Below, one piece after another: positions 16,960 to 27,655 of a DNA stretch of 64,000 nt; within the stretch, counting starts at the first letter, position 1; each line of letters starts with the position of its first letter. This DNA comes from Oceanimonas pelagia. GTDB lineage: Bacteria > Pseudomonadota > Gammaproteobacteria > Enterobacterales > Aeromonadaceae. The notes under the pieces were generated by a model. It saw only the letters and a program-made list of their open reading frames with translations. It was not told where the DNA came from and made no database searches. The DNA lies in the NCBI RefSeq assembly GCF_030849025.1, contig NZ_CP118224.1, positions 2,340,001-2,404,000 on the forward strand. The letters run 5' to 3'. The position numbers and the translations under genes are program-made.

Positions 16960-17005
16960 GGCCAGCCTCGTGCAGACAGTCTGCACAAAGCTTAGCCAAT
17001 AAGCC

Positions 17006-17791
17006 TCAGGGCGTGGGGCCGTTGCTCGCCACCCGCTCTCCCAGCCAGAACAGGTTGTATTCGCCGGGCTGCATCTTGTGCCACTGCTCGTTGTTGGTGA
17101 GCGGCTGAGTGGCAATCACGGTGACGATGTCGTTGGGGGTGGTTTCCTGCTGAAAGTCGATCTCCACGTCTTCGTCGATGAGCCGGGCCGGGCCAAAGGG
17201 AGCACGCCGGGTGATCCAGTGCAGGTTGTTGCTGCAGTAGGTCATCAGGTATTCGCCGTCGGTGAGCAGCATGTTGAACACCCCCAGCCCGCGCAGCTGA
17301 TCGCACAGGGTGGCCACATAGCGGAACATGGCCGCCATGTTGCCGGGCTTGCGCGGATATTTTCGTTCCAGCTCGTGCAATATCCAGCAAAAGGCCAGTT
17401 CGCTGTCGGTGTCCCCCACCGGCTTGTGACGGCCGGTCTTCAGTTTTTTGTAACCGCTGAGCTGGCCGTTGTGGGCAAAGGTCCAGTAGCGGCCCCACTG
17501 CTCCCGGGTAAAGGGATGGGTGTTTTCCAGGGCGATGCCGCCCCGGTTGGCCTGGCGAATATGACTGACCACGGCGCAGCTCTTGATGGGGTATTCCTGC
17601 ACCAGCTGGGCAATGCGCGACTGGCTGGACGGCTGCGGATCCTTGAAGGTACGCAGGCCCTTGCCTTCGTAGAAGACAATGCCCCAGCCGTCCTTGTGGG
17701 GGCCGGTGCGCCCGCCCCGCTGCATCAGGCCGGTAAAGCTGAAACAGATGTCGGTGGGCACATTGGCGCTCATCCCTAGCAGTTCACACAT
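17006..17791 (-). CDS. yafJ: Class II glutamine amidotransferase YafJ
   Basis: A 261-residue class II (Ntn-type) glutamine amidotransferase-like protein. The initiator Met is followed by the catalytic Cys2 (MCELLGM). GGRTGPHKDGWGIVFYEG, HIRQANRGG, the oxyanion segment FAHNGQL and GDTDSE are the expected glutaminase motifs. No synthase domain is attached and the acceptor is unknown. The gene follows gmhA by five bases, the E. coli order. Confidence 0.9.
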   Translation of the reverse strand: MCELLGMSANVPTDICFSFTGLMQRGGRTGPHKDGWGIVFYEGKGLRTFKDPQPSSQSRIAQLVQEYPIKSCAVVSHIRQANRGGIALENTHPFTREQWGRYWTFAHNGQLSGYKKLKTGRHKPVGDTDSELAFCWILHELERKYPRKPGNMAAMFRYVATLCDQLRGLGVFNMLLTDGEYLMTYCSNNLHWITRRAPFGPARLIDEDVEIDFQQETTPNDIVTVIATQPLTNNEQWHKMQPGEYNLFWLGERVASNGPTP

Positions 17792-17796
17792 GCGGC

Positions 17797-18378
17797 TTAC
17801 TCTTGCTCCATTTCCTTTTCGACCAGCTGGATCAGAATGTGAATGATCTTGATGTGCACTTCCTGAATGCGATCGGCGTAACCAAAGTGCGGCACGCGAA
17901 TTTCCACATCCGCCAGCCCCGCCATCTTGCCGCCGTCCTTGCCGGTAAGGGCAATGGTCCGAATGCCCCTGGCCCTGGCCACTTCAATGGCCTTGAGGAT
18001 ATTGGCCGAGTTGCCGCTGGTGGACAGGCCGAGCAATACGTCCCCTTCCCGGCCCACCGCCTCCAGATAGCGGGAGAACACGAATTCGTAGCCAAAATCG
18101 TTGGACACGCAGGACAGATGGCTGGGATCGGAAATGGCAATGGCCGGATAGCCGGGGCGGTTTTCCCGGTAGCGGCCGGTCAGCTCCTCGGCAAAGTGCA
18201 TGGCGTCGCAATGAGAGCCACCGTTGCCGCAAGACAGCACCTTGCCGCCGGCCTTGAAGCTGTCGGCCAGCAGTCTGGCAGCCCGCTCAATGGCGGCAAT
18301 GTTGGCGTCATCGGCCAGAAAGCGGCTCAGCACCTCGGCGGCTTCGTTCAGCTCGCTGCGGATCAGATTCTGATACAT
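17797..18378 (-). CDS. gmhA: Sedoheptulose 7-phosphate isomerase GmhA
   Basis: First step of ADP-heptose synthesis for the LPS inner core: sedoheptulose 7-phosphate to heptose 7-phosphate. 193 residues from the ATG at 18378, preceded by AGAGG. The SIS-domain segment [20 protein letters not shown] carries E65. [12 protein letters not shown] is the phosphate loop and H180 (KIIHILIQL) the second catalytic residue. Nearly collinear with E. coli GmhA. Confidence 0.96.
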   Translation of the reverse strand: MYQNLIRSELNEAAEVLSRFLADDANIAAIERAARLLADSFKAGGKVLSCGNGGSHCDAMHFAEELTGRYRENRPGYPAIAISDPSHLSCVSNDFGYEFVFSRYLEAVGREGDVLLGLSTSGNSANILKAIEVARARGIRTIALTGKDGGKMAGLADVEIRVPHFGYADRIQEVHIKIIHILIQLVEKEMEQE

Positions 18379-18466
18379 GTAATGGCCTCTTGCTTGCGGT
18401 AAAGGGGCATTTTGGCACAAGTGCTGCAAAGCGAAAAGCCGAAGGAGTCCGGCGGCGGCCCTCGGG

Positions 18467-19390
18467 TTAATTCAGCCGCACCTGCTCAATGTATTCGGGC
18501 AGGTCCGAGGGTCGCCGACCGGCAATAAATTCATAAAAGACATCAATCTGCTGCCGGCACCGGGTGTTGGCGGGCCAGACCAGGTAATAGCCGTCACCGG
18601 TGGCCACCGCCGTATTAAAGGGCAGCGCCAGCAACGCGCTGTTAACGGCGTCCAGACTTAACAGCAGGTCACCCACCGAGACGCCGTGACCGCTGATGGC
18701 CGCCAGACTGCCCTGCTCCAGGGTGTCGAACACCTTGCCGCTGAGCAGCTCAACCTGCTCGCTGCGGCCGGTGGCGGCAAGCCAGCGCTGCCAGTCGCGC
18801 CGGTCCGGTGAAGGATGGATCAGCTCGCACTCGGCCAGATTTTGCCTGGCCTGCTGCACCAGTGCCGGTGCACACACAGGAATCAGCCACTCATCAAACA
18901 AGGGCTGGCTTTGCGTGCCCGGGCCGAACTGGCCATTACCCAGCAAAATGGCACAGTCAAAGGCTTCCCGGCTGAAATCCACCTCGTCCACATCCATCCA
19001 GACACTGCTGATCTGCACTTTCGGGGTGTGATGACGTTGCTGAAACTCACTCAGTACATTCAACAGCCAGCGCATGGTCAGGGTGGAGGGGGCCTTCAGC
19101 CGCAGCTCATGCTGCTGGCGACGAAACCCGTGGCAGGCGGTTTCCAGCAACTGAAAGCCCTCGCCCAGCTGGCCGGCCAGCACTTTTCCGGCACTGGTAA
19201 TGTCCACTCTGGGGCCCTTGCGCACAAACAGCTCACAGCCGAACCAGTCTTCCAGGGTGCGGATATGCCGGCTTACCGCGCCAGGCGTCACATGCAGACT
19301 GGCAGCGGCCTTGCTGAAAGAGCCAAAACGGGCGGCGGCCTCAAAGGCGCGTAGTGCATACAGCGGCGGCAGTGACACGGCGGGCTCCAT
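18467..19390 (-). CDS. LysR-family transcriptional regulator (GcvA-like)
   Basis: A 307-residue LysR regulator. The N-terminal winged helix-turn-helix (about 8-66: [20 protein letters not shown], then [14 protein letters not shown]) is of the GcvA/AmpR type. The C-terminal effector-binding domain includes [20 protein letters not shown] and [10 protein letters not shown]. It is divergent from the LysE-family exporter with 100 bases between the starts, so it most likely controls that exporter and itself. The ligand is unknown. Confidence 0.9.
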   Translation of the reverse strand: MEPAVSLPPLYALRAFEAAARFGSFSKAAASLHVTPGAVSRHIRTLEDWFGCELFVRKGPRVDITSAGKVLAGQLGEGFQLLETACHGFRRQQHELRLKAPSTLTMRWLLNVLSEFQQRHHTPKVQISSVWMDVDEVDFSREAFDCAILLGNGQFGPGTQSQPLFDEWLIPVCAPALVQQARQNLAECELIHPSPDRRDWQRWLAATGRSEQVELLSGKVFDTLEQGSLAAISGHGVSVGDLLLSLDAVNSALLALPFNTAVATGDGYYLVWPANTRCRQQIDVFYEFIAGRRPSDLPEYIEQVRLN

Positions 19391-19490
19391 ATTGAGTTTA
19401 GCTCACATTAAATGGCAGCTTTATCCGCTTTTCAAGCACGGGCGCCGCCCCAACAATGCAGGCACCTTTTTATTGTGCCGAGTCATTACC

Positions 19491-20105
19491 ATGAACCTTA
19501 CCCTGCTGCTGGCCTACATCGGGGCCGTGCTGTTACTGCTTTTAACCCCCGGCCCGGTGGTGGCCCTGATCACCGGCACCGCCGCCCGCCATGGCGCTCG
19601 CCGGGCCTTTGTCACCGTGCTGGGGACCAATGCCGCCTCCCTGGTGCTGATGGCGCTGGCTGTTCTGATGCTGGCCGGCCTGCTCACTCTGCCGGAGCCA
19701 CGGCTATACGGGCTGGCGCTGGCGGGCTCTGCCTACCTCGGTGTGAGTGCCTGGCAGGATCTGCGGGACAGCCCGGCCAGCGCCGCGGCTGACGCCACCG
19801 GCGGTGGTGTGGCCAGAGGATTCTGGACCGGAATCTCCAACCCCAAGGATCTGTTGTTCTTTGTGGCGTTTTTTCCCCAGTTCATCAGCATTACTCAAAA
19901 TACAAGCGTCAGCTTGCTGATCCTGTCCGGCCTGTGGGTGCTGTTCGATCTGCTGGTGCTGTCGTTATATATCTGGGTTATCGGCCGCTGGATGACGGGC
20001 AAACAGGGCAAGCGGGTTGGCCGGCTCTCGGCCTGGCTGCTGTTGCTGATGGGCATGGCCGGTGTGCTTTATAACGGCGTTCGGTGGCTGGATTTGTTTT
20101 CGTGA
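19491..20105 (+). CDS. LysE-family amino-acid exporter
   Basis: A 204-residue inner-membrane exporter of the LysE/RhtB superfamily. It has about six hydrophobic segments, the signature LLLLTPGPVVALITGTAARHG around residues 15-35, and the conserved GISNPKDLLFFVAFFPQFI near 120. The start is the ATG at 19491; a longer frame would overlap the divergent LysR gene. The substrate is unknown. The divergent LysR neighbour suggests induction by the exported compound. Confidence 0.9.
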   Translation: MNLTLLLAYIGAVLLLLLTPGPVVALITGTAARHGARRAFVTVLGTNAASLVLMALAVLMLAGLLTLPEPRLYGLALAGSAYLGVSAWQDLRDSPASAAADATGGGVARGFWTGISNPKDLLFFVAFFPQFISITQNTSVSLLILSGLWVLFDLLVLSLYIWVIGRWMTGKQGKRVGRLSAWLLLLMGMAGVLYNGVRWLDLFS

Positions 20106-20177
20106 CAGTGGTCACACCCGGCTTTTTCAGTACAATGTTGCCAAGCTTTTAATACAAATTACTTACAGGTCTGGCAC

Positions 20178-21632
20178 ATGGACGCAAAAAACCGCATTGC
20201 GGCACTTATCGAACACCTGCAACAGGGCCTGCTGGAGCGGGAAACACCGGCCCGGCTGGCCCTGCTGGCGGCCCTTTCCGGCGAGCACCTGCTGCTGCTG
20301 GGCCCGCCCGGCACCGCCAAGAGCGAGCTGTCGCGCCGGCTGCACACCCTGATGGCCGACGGCAGCTATTTTGAGCGGCTGCTGACCCGCTTCTCGGTGC
20401 CGGAAGAGCTGTTTGGCCCCCTGTCCATCAAGGCGCTGGAGCAGGACCGCTACCTGCGCCAGACCAAAGGCTACCTGCCCGAGGCGTCCATCGCCTTTAT
20501 CGATGAAATCTTCAAGGCCAACAGCGCCATTCTCAACAGCCTGCTCACCCTGCTCAACGAGCGCCAGTTCGACAACGGCAACGAACGCCTGCCGGTGCCG
20601 CTGGTGTCGGTGATCGCCGCCAGCAACGAGCTGCCGGAAGGGGCCGAGCTCAACGCCCTGTACGATCGCTTTCTGCTGCGTTACCAGGTGGCCCCGGTGG
20701 GCGACGACGCCTTTACCGGCCTGCTTACCCTGAACCACGACTATCAGGCCCCGGCGGCCGAGCTGAAGTTAACCGGCACCGAGCTGGCCGCGCTGCGCCA
20801 AAAAGCCGGGCAGCTGCCGCTGTCGCCGGCGCTGATCCGCCTGCTGCACAGCCTGCGCCGTTTTCTGGCGGAGCAGGAAATTCCGGTGTCGGACCGGCGC
20901 TGGCGCAAGGTGGTCAAGCTGCTCAAGGTGTCGGCCTGCTGCAATGGCCAGCCACAGGCCGACCTGCTCGACGCCTGGCTGTTGCCCCACTGTCTGTGGC
21001 AGCAACCGGAGCAGCAGGGCCGGCTGGCCGACTGGCTGCACGAGCACATTGCCGCCGATCCGGGCTTCAGCCCGCAGCTGGTGAGCGAGCTGGTGGACAG
21101 CTGGCAGGAACGGCTGGATCAGGACGCCGATCCGGTGCTGCCGTCCCTCAACGAGCAGGGCTATCAGCTTTATCTCGACGAGCAGGGCCAGCCGGTCACC
21201 GAGGCCAGGGGCCAGCGCCACAAACGCAACGAATCCGGCCAGCTGCTCTATCGCCAGCCCCGGCTGCCCGACTCGGTATTTACCGAGCAGGAAATTCAAA
21301 ATCTCGGCGGCAACCTGGATCAATACCAGCCGCTGATGGAAAGCTATCAGCGCCCCAGCGCCCTGCAGCCCAGGGCCTGGCCCGCCAGCCATGTGGCCTC
21401 GCGCCTGCGCCAGCTGGATGAACGCATCGACGAGCTGGCCCACTACCTTGCATGGCTGGAAACCCAGCAGCAAGACCTGGACCAGCGGCTTCGCCAGCAC
21501 CTGTGGCTGAGCCCGGCGCTGGGCGAGCGTGCCCGCACCCAGCTGGAGCAGCAACAGGCCGCCCTCAGCCGCCAGCATGAGCGGTTGCTGGCACTGCGCC
21601 AGGCCTTTGCCGAACTGCCGGTTGAAGACTGA
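20178..21632 (+). CDS. ravA: MoxR-type AAA+ ATPase, RavA-like
   Basis: A 484-residue cytoplasmic AAA+ ATPase. Walker A GPPGTAKS is at 42-49. FSVPEELFGPLSIKALE, the Walker B IAFIDEIFKA, sensor 1 AASNELPEG and the arginine-finger region YDRFLLRY are all close to E. coli RavA. The C-terminal third, rich in Q, L and R, is coiled-coil-like and does not resemble E. coli RavA by eye. RavA acts with a von Willebrand protein, ViaA, on respiratory complexes. The next gene, one base after the stop, is such a VWA protein. Confidence 0.85.
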   Translation: MDAKNRIAALIEHLQQGLLERETPARLALLAALSGEHLLLLGPPGTAKSELSRRLHTLMADGSYFERLLTRFSVPEELFGPLSIKALEQDRYLRQTKGYLPEASIAFIDEIFKANSAILNSLLTLLNERQFDNGNERLPVPLVSVIAASNELPEGAELNALYDRFLLRYQVAPVGDDAFTGLLTLNHDYQAPAAELKLTGTELAALRQKAGQLPLSPALIRLLHSLRRFLAEQEIPVSDRRWRKVVKLLKVSACCNGQPQADLLDAWLLPHCLWQQPEQQGRLADWLHEHIAADPGFSPQLVSELVDSWQERLDQDADPVLPSLNEQGYQLYLDEQGQPVTEARGQRHKRNESGQLLYRQPRLPDSVFTEQEIQNLGGNLDQYQPLMESYQRPSALQPRAWPASHVASRLRQLDERIDELAHYLAWLETQQQDLDQRLRQHLWLSPALGERARTQLEQQQAALSRQHERLLALRQAFAELPVED

Positions 21633-21633
21633 C

Positions 21634-23058
21634 ATGGCCCCCGCACAACCCACTGGCCTGGCGCCCTTAAGCGAACTGCCCGAGAGCCTGTTCAGCCTGG
21701 TGGTCACCCACCCCCTGGGCAGTCTGCTGCCCCGGGCCAGCCGGGTGCTGGCCATGCTGAGCGAGCTCGACAAGGGCCGGCTGCCGGCCCCCGGCGACTG
21801 GCTGAGCACCAGCACGGAGCGACGCATTCGCCAGCTGCTGGTGCGCGCCAGTGCGCTGGAATACTGCAGGGAAACCCCGGACGTGGCCCGGGCCATCGTG
21901 CAGGACATATTGCTGGTGCTGGAGCAGGTGGAGCTGGCCTGGCCGGCCACCGCCGGCCTGCTGGTGCAACAGGGCATCACACCCGAGCGGGCCGAGCGCC
22001 GCGCCCGGGCCCGGCACACGCGCAAAGCCCTCGCCAAACTGGCGGAGCAGTGGCAGCAGCGCATCAGCCTGTGGCAGGCGCTGGATGACGTGGCCGAGGA
22101 GTTCGGCATCGCACCGGCCATCGGCACCGACAAGGACAACGGCACTCTGCGCGACCGTGCCTGGTTTGATCTGCTGCGCCTGGCCCGCTGGGTGGCGGAC
22201 ATTCGCCAGTTACAGAAGCTGCTCAAGCTCATGGGCCAGCAGCGGCCGGATCCGGAGCAAAGCGCCACCCTGAGCCAGCTGCAGCAGATGATGAGCCCCC
22301 GCGACAACGGCCCCCGGGAGCGGCGGTTGCCGGGCATTCCCATGGAAACCCAGGGCATTACCCGCTCCGATAACCTGTCACGCATGCTGGCGCTGGAAGC
22401 GGCATTGCTCGGGCACCCGTCCCTGCACATGCTGTGGCACGCCCGCCGGGCCGAGCAGAGCCTGCTCAGCTACGCCGTGGCCGGGGTCATGCCCATCGAT
22501 GCCGGCAACGACTGGCCCCTGCCCCGGGCCGGCAAGGGCGAAGGAGACGGCAAGGGCACGCAGCTGGGCCCCATTATTCTGTGCCTGGACACCTCCGCCT
22601 CCATGCACGGCCTGGCCGAGCAGGTGTCCAAGGCCATGGTGCTGGAAGCCCTGCGTATGGCCAAACAGCAGCAAAGGGGCTGTCTGGTGTATCTGTTTGG
22701 CGGTGCCGGTGAATTGCTGGTGCTCGACAATCACACCCTGACCCTGCCCGAGCTGCTCGACATGCTGCGCGGCTCCTTCAGCGGCGGCACCGATGTGAGC
22801 ACGCCGCTCAATGCCGCCCTCACCCGGCTGCAACAGCAGGAATGGCGCCAGGCCGACATTCTGCTGGTAAGCGATGGCGAGTTTGAAGTGTCCAGAGAGC
22901 TGCAAGCCCAGGTGGAGCACGGCAAGGAGGCCCTGGGTGTGCGTCTGTTTGGCCTGCAGCTGGGCTACGCCACCGCCCTGCACGCCATGCGCAAGGTGTG
23001 TGATCCTGTGCACCTGTTCAGCGACTGGCGCAGCCTGGAGCAGGCGGCCAGGGCCTGA
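21634..23058 (+). CDS. viaA: VWA domain protein, ViaA-like partner of the RavA-like ATPase
   Basis: A 474-residue protein starting one base after the ravA-like stop. The C-terminal half is a von Willebrand A domain with the metal site D-T-S-A-S beginning at D319, then FSGGTDVSTPL and LLVSDGEFEV. The N-terminal half is helical, as in ViaA/CoxE-like proteins. Size and arrangement match E. coli ViaA (483 residues), although similarity outside the VWA domain is weak. The RavA-ViaA chaperone role is transferred from E. coli. Confidence 0.8.
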   Translation: MAPAQPTGLAPLSELPESLFSLVVTHPLGSLLPRASRVLAMLSELDKGRLPAPGDWLSTSTERRIRQLLVRASALEYCRETPDVARAIVQDILLVLEQVELAWPATAGLLVQQGITPERAERRARARHTRKALAKLAEQWQQRISLWQALDDVAEEFGIAPAIGTDKDNGTLRDRAWFDLLRLARWVADIRQLQKLLKLMGQQRPDPEQSATLSQLQQMMSPRDNGPRERRLPGIPMETQGITRSDNLSRMLALEAALLGHPSLHMLWHARRAEQSLLSYAVAGVMPIDAGNDWPLPRAGKGEGDGKGTQLGPIILCLDTSASMHGLAEQVSKAMVLEALRMAKQQQRGCLVYLFGGAGELLVLDNHTLTLPELLDMLRGSFSGGTDVSTPLNAALTRLQQQEWRQADILLVSDGEFEVSRELQAQVEHGKEALGVRLFGLQLGYATALHAMRKVCDPVHLFSDWRSLEQAARA

Positions 23059-23157
23059 CCGAACTTTGAATATGCTCGCACAAGTGTTTTATTGGATGAC
23101 ATTAACCAAAGCGTGTCGGCATAACGCAGCTGCTTCGCATGGCGATTGTTGGTGTGT

Positions 23158-23592
23158 TTAGCTTCTCACCATTACCAGCCGGGGTTCGCCGGGGCCGAAG
23201 TAGTCTGTTTCACGGCCGGCTTCAATAAAGCCCAGGCTCTGGTAAAGATGCAGGGCCGGGTTGTCGGGCGATACCGTCAGTTTAATGCGCGCGCAACCCT
23301 GACCTTCCAGCGCGGAAACCGCCGCCTGCAGCAGTTGCCGGCCCAACCCTTGCCCCCGCGCCGCCGGTGCCACCGCCAGCGACAAAATCCAGCCCTCGTT
23401 TCGCGCTTCGCCCCGGCCCGCCAGTACATAACCCAGCGGCTCGCTCTCGCCTTCGGCCACCAATAGCGAGCCCGGCCACAGATCCCAGGCCTGGCGCAGA
23501 AAAAAGTCCGGGTAGCCGTGCTCCCCAAAGGCGGCGCACTCCAGGCCATGGACCGCTGCCAGATCGGCCCCGGTTGCGGTTCTTATTTTCAT
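23158..23592 (-). CDS. GNAT-family N-acetyltransferase
   Basis: A 144-residue acetyltransferase with the acetyl-CoA motif A: ILSLAVAPAARGQGLGRQLL (Q/R-x-x-G-x-G/A), followed by the motif B end LYQSLGFIEAGRETDYF. The ATG at 23592 has AGGAAC upstream; a longer frame would start without a ribosome site. It resembles RimI-type enzymes, but the substrate is unknown. The 99-base gap to the ViaA-like gene shows nothing recognisable. Confidence 0.85.
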   Translation of the reverse strand: MKIRTATGADLAAVHGLECAAFGEHGYPDFFLRQAWDLWPGSLLVAEGESEPLGYVLAGRGEARNEGWILSLAVAPAARGQGLGRQLLQAAVSALEGQGCARIKLTVSPDNPALHLYQSLGFIEAGRETDYFGPGEPRLVMVRS

Positions 23593-23641
23593 CGGTTGTT
23601 CCTGTTCCTTACATTGCGGGCAACATGGTAAGCGCATCAAA

Positions 23642-23682
23642 GGCCTGTTGCACAGGCCCTGCCAGCTAAAGCGGCAGCTACA
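23642..23682. repeat. REP-like palindrome (third copy)
   Basis: GGCCTGTTGCACAGGCC, then CTGCC, then CTAAA, then GGCAGCTACAA: the same unit as 5279-5320. It lies in the GNAT/NfeD intergenic region. Confidence 0.72.
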
Positions 23683-23769
23683 ACAAAGCCACCCGGCTTT
23701 CCCTCACTCGGACTGTATAAATAATAACCACCCGGCTAAGCTTCAGAGTGTGAACAAAAAGGAGGCAGC

Positions 23770-25119
23770 ATGAGTGGGCGAACAGGCTGGTGGGCATGGT
23801 GGCTGCTGTTGGTCAGTGTCATGGTGCCGGCCCAGGAGCGTTACTGGCAGCTCGACATCAAGGGCGCCATCGGCCCCGGCATTTCCGACTATCTGGTAAG
23901 CGAGCTGAACCAGGCCCAGAACGAGCGCCCGGCCCTGGTGCTGCTGACCATGGACACCCCCGGCGGCCTTTACAGCGCCACCCGCGATATCATTACCGCC
24001 ATGCTGGAATCGAGCGTGCCCGTGGTGGTGTATGTCTCCCCCGGCGGGGCCCGGGCCGCCTCCGCCGGCACCTATATTATCTACGCCAGCCATGTGGCCG
24101 CCATGGCCCCGGGCACCCACCTGGGCGCCGCCACCCCGGTGCAGATGATGCCCACCGGCACGCCCCCGCCCGGCGAGCCGGCCAAGGACGAACAGGACGG
24201 CGAAGCCTCTCCTTCACCGGCTGGCAGCGCCATGGAGCGCAAGTCCCTCAACGACGCCATCGCCTATCTGCGCAGCCTGGCCCAGCTACGGGGCCGCAAT
24301 GTGGAGTGGGCCGAGCAGGCGGTGCGCGACGCCGCCACCCTCACCGCCACCGAGGCACTGGAACACAACGTGATTGAACTGCTGGCCAGTGATATTCCCG
24401 ATCTGTTGCGGCAACTGGACGGCCGCGAAATCACCCTTAAAAACGGCACCCTCACCCTCTCCACCGCCGGGCTCACGGCCGAGCAACGCCAGCCCGACTG
24501 GCGCCAGCAGTTCATTATTACCATCAGCAACCCCAATATCGCCTATCTGCTGATGCTGGTGGGCGTCTATGGCCTGCTGCTGGAGTTTTACAGCCCGGGG
24601 TTTGGTGTGTCCGGGGTGATCGGCGCTATCTGCCTGTTGCTGGCCATGCTGTCGCTGCAGATGCTGCCGTTCAATACCGCGGGGCTGGGGCTGCTGGCCC
24701 TGGGGCTGGCGCTGATGGTGGCGGAAGGGCTGTCGCCCAGTTTTGGCATTCTCGGCGGCGGCGGCCTGGTGGCCTTTGTGCTCGGCTCGGTACTGCTGTT
24801 CGACACCCCCGACCAGGCCTTTCGCGTGGCCTGGCCCTTTATCGCCGCCTTTACGGTATTTTCCCTCACCCTGATCCTGGTGGTGGTACGCATGCTGGTA
24901 AAACAGCGCCGGGCGGCACCGGTGTCGGGAGCCGAGGCGATGATCGGCGAGCGCGGCGTGGCACTCACCCCACTCAGCCCCTCCGGCGCCGTGCTGGTGC
25001 AGGGGGAACGCTGGCAGGCGCTCAGTCCAACCCCGGTGGCGGCACAGAGCCCTGTGGTGGTGGTGGCGGTAAAGGATCTGGTACTTGAAGTGGAACCGGT
25101 AAAGGAGACACAGGCATGA
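23770..25119 (+). CDS. NfeD-family membrane serine protease (ClpP-class N-terminal domain)
   Basis: A 449-residue protein with an N-terminal signal (about 1-20) and an upstream GGAGG. The first domain is a ClpP-like periplasmic protease: [12 protein letters not shown], the nucleophile S98 in [12 protein letters not shown] and the probable catalytic K158 in MERKSLND, the Ser-Lys dyad pattern of archaeal 1510-N. Four to five membrane segments follow (about 255-380), then the soluble NfeD OB-fold domain. Known homologues cleave the C-terminal hydrophobic region of the stomatin partner, which is the next gene here, overlapping by four bases. Confidence 0.9.
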   Translation: MSGRTGWWAWWLLLVSVMVPAQERYWQLDIKGAIGPGISDYLVSELNQAQNERPALVLLTMDTPGGLYSATRDIITAMLESSVPVVVYVSPGGARAASAGTYIIYASHVAAMAPGTHLGAATPVQMMPTGTPPPGEPAKDEQDGEASPSPAGSAMERKSLNDAIAYLRSLAQLRGRNVEWAEQAVRDAATLTATEALEHNVIELLASDIPDLLRQLDGREITLKNGTLTLSTAGLTAEQRQPDWRQQFIITISNPNIAYLLMLVGVYGLLLEFYSPGFGVSGVIGAICLLLAMLSLQMLPFNTAGLGLLALGLALMVAEGLSPSFGILGGGGLVAFVLGSVLLFDTPDQAFRVAWPFIAAFTVFSLTLILVVVRMLVKQRRAAPVSGAEAMIGERGVALTPLSPSGAVLVQGERWQALSPTPVAAQSPVVVVAVKDLVLEVEPVKETQA

Positions 25120-25916
25120 TCATCGACCTACTTTATTTTCAGCTGCTGATCGTCATTCTGGTGGTGATGCTGTTTGCCAGCATGTTCCGCATTCTGCGGG
25201 AATACGAGCGCGGGGTGGTGTTTCTGCTGGGCCGCTTTTACAAGGTCAAGGGGCCCGGCTTTATTATTCTGATCCCCCTGGTGCAGCAGATGGTGCGGGT
25301 GGATCTGCGTATCGTCACCATGGACGTGCCGTCCCAGGATCTGATCTCCAAAGACAACGTCACCGTACGGGTGAACGCTGTGCTGTATTTTCGCGTGCTG
25401 GATCCGCAAAAGGCGATCATCAATGTGGAGAACTACCTGGAAGCCACCAGCCAGCTGGCCCAGACCACCATGCGCTCGGTGCTCGGCCAGCACGAGCTGG
25501 ACGAGATCCTCTCGGCCCGGGACACCCTGAATGCGGATCTGCAGCGCATTCTGGATCAGAGCACCGACGGCTGGGGCATCAAGGTAACGGCGGTAGAGAT
25601 CAAGCACGTGGATCTCGACGAGTCCATGATCCGCGCCATCGCCCGCCAGGCCGAGGCAGAGCGCTCCCGCCGGGCCAAGGTGATCCACGCCACCGGTGAG
25701 CTGGAAGCGTCAAAACAACTGCGGGAAGCGGCCCATGTGCTGGCCCAGCAGCCGGAAGCCATTCAGTTGCGCTACCTGCAGACCCTCACCGAGATCAGCA
25801 GTGACAACAGCAAGATAGTGGTGTTTCCCCTGCCCATGGAGCTGGGCAAAATCCTGCGAAACATGGGCACGGAAGCGCCACCGGAAGATCCCGATGCGCC
25901 CACCGAGATCACCTGA
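25116..25916 (+). CDS. Slipin/stomatin-family SPFH protein
   Basis: A 266-residue membrane scaffold protein. The N-terminal hydrophobic hairpin segment (about 4-24) is followed by the SPFH/Band 7 domain with [28 protein letters not shown]-like and [22 protein letters not shown] motifs, then a coiled helical region. It pairs with the upstream NfeD protease as in many bacteria and archaea, where the two affect membrane microdomains. ATGA overlap with nfeD; terminator 33 bases after the stop. Confidence 0.92.
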   Translation: MIIDLLYFQLLIVILVVMLFASMFRILREYERGVVFLLGRFYKVKGPGFIILIPLVQQMVRVDLRIVTMDVPSQDLISKDNVTVRVNAVLYFRVLDPQKAIINVENYLEATSQLAQTTMRSVLGQHELDEILSARDTLNADLQRILDQSTDGWGIKVTAVEIKHVDLDESMIRAIARQAEAERSRRAKVIHATGELEASKQLREAAHVLAQQPEAIQLRYLQTLTEISSDNSKIVVFPLPMELGKILRNMGTEAPPEDPDAPTEIT

Positions 25917-25948
25917 TCAAGACAAAAGAAAGACAGGAAGAAAAACTG

Positions 25949-25975
25949 AAAAGGCCCGGACATGGTCGGGCCTTT
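25949..25975. terminator. Bidirectional terminator between slipin and kdsA
   Basis: AAAAGGCCCG and CGGGCCTTTT form a GC-rich stem with A and T tails, so it can serve both convergent transcripts. Confidence 0.88.
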
Positions 25976-25993
25976 TGTGGCTGGCTAACGGTG

Positions 25994-26848
<855 letters not shown>

Positions 26849-27655
26849 TTAGTGGAGGGTTTTCGGGGTCAGATCAAGCCCCGCCATCTGGGCTTTCAGC
26901 ACGTCGGCAATGGGGTCGTCGGGGCAGTGCTCGATAAAGAATTCAAAATCGTCGGCCGCCAGTTGTCCACAATCCAGCTGCTGATACAGAAAGCCCCGGT
27001 CCCGCCGCTCAAAGGGGCAGTCGGGTTTGAGTCGCAGCAGCAGCTCGCTGCAGGCCAGCGCCTTGCCAAACTGCTGGTCATGAATAAAGGCCGCCTTGGT
27101 AACATTGAGCAGCCGCGCCAGGATCTCGCTGTCCTCAGCGCTCTTGAGGTGCCCGGGCGTAAGCCGGGCCAGGTTGCCCTGGGCGCCCCGCAGCAATTGT
27201 TCGATTTCCCGCCGGGAAAGCTGCCGGCCGGTAAAGGGATCGATAATGGCCCCTTCTTCCTCCGAGAAGACCCGCACCAGAAAGTGGCCGGGAAAACAGA
27301 TGCCCTCGGCTTCCACCCCAAAACGCCGGCACAGATGAATAAGCAGGATCCCCAGACTCACCGGAATGCCTTCCCGCCGGGCCAGCACCCGGTTCATCAG
27401 ACAGTTGTCGATGGAGAAAAAGGTCTCGCTGTCCCCGCTCAGGCCCAGGCCGTCATACAGGCAAGGCAGCAGGTGCAGGGGCGCCACCATGCCTTCCAGC
27501 TCCTCACTCAGCGCCCGCTCCAGGGCAAACAGCTCCCGTTCGGCCTCATCCCGGGCGTCAAGGCCGGCCAGGCTTTCCACCACATCCAGCGCCAGGGTCA
27601 TCAGATCGAGGGGCTCATCGCCCAGCCAGCGCGCACTGATATTGCTTTCAAGCAT
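26849..27655 (-). CDS. sirB1: SirB1 family protein (transglutaminase-like/TPR)
   Basis: A 268-residue cytoplasmic protein homologous to E. coli YchA/SirB1. The N-terminal transglutaminase-like region includes SIDNCLMNRVLARREGIPVS and VEAEGICFPGHFLVRV with a conserved Cys and His. The C-terminal part is helical and TPR-like (LLRLKPDCPFERRDRGFLY). Its biochemical role is not established. The start overlaps prmC by eight bases. SirB2, present between the two in E. coli, is absent here. Confidence 0.92.
   Translation of the reverse strand: MLESNISARWLGDEPLDLMTLALDVVESLAGLDARDEAERELFALERALSEELEGMVAPLHLLPCLYDGLGLSGDSETFFSIDNCLMNRVLARREGIPVSLGILLIHLCRRFGVEAEGICFPGHFLVRVFSEEEGAIIDPFTGRQLSRREIEQLLRGAQGNLARLTPGHLKSAEDSEILARLLNVTKAAFIHDQQFGKALACSELLLRLKPDCPFERRDRGFLYQQLDCGQLAADDFEFFIEHCPDDPIADVLKAQMAGLDLTPKTLH

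Noticed and set aside
14626-16995. 789-codon plus-strand frame opposite the Lon-like gene
   Set aside because: Antisense shadow of the protease; no recognisable motifs.
20769-22430. 553-codon minus-strand frame across the ravA/viaA-like boundary
   Set aside because: Low-complexity Ser/Arg/Leu-rich shadow frame spanning two supported genes.
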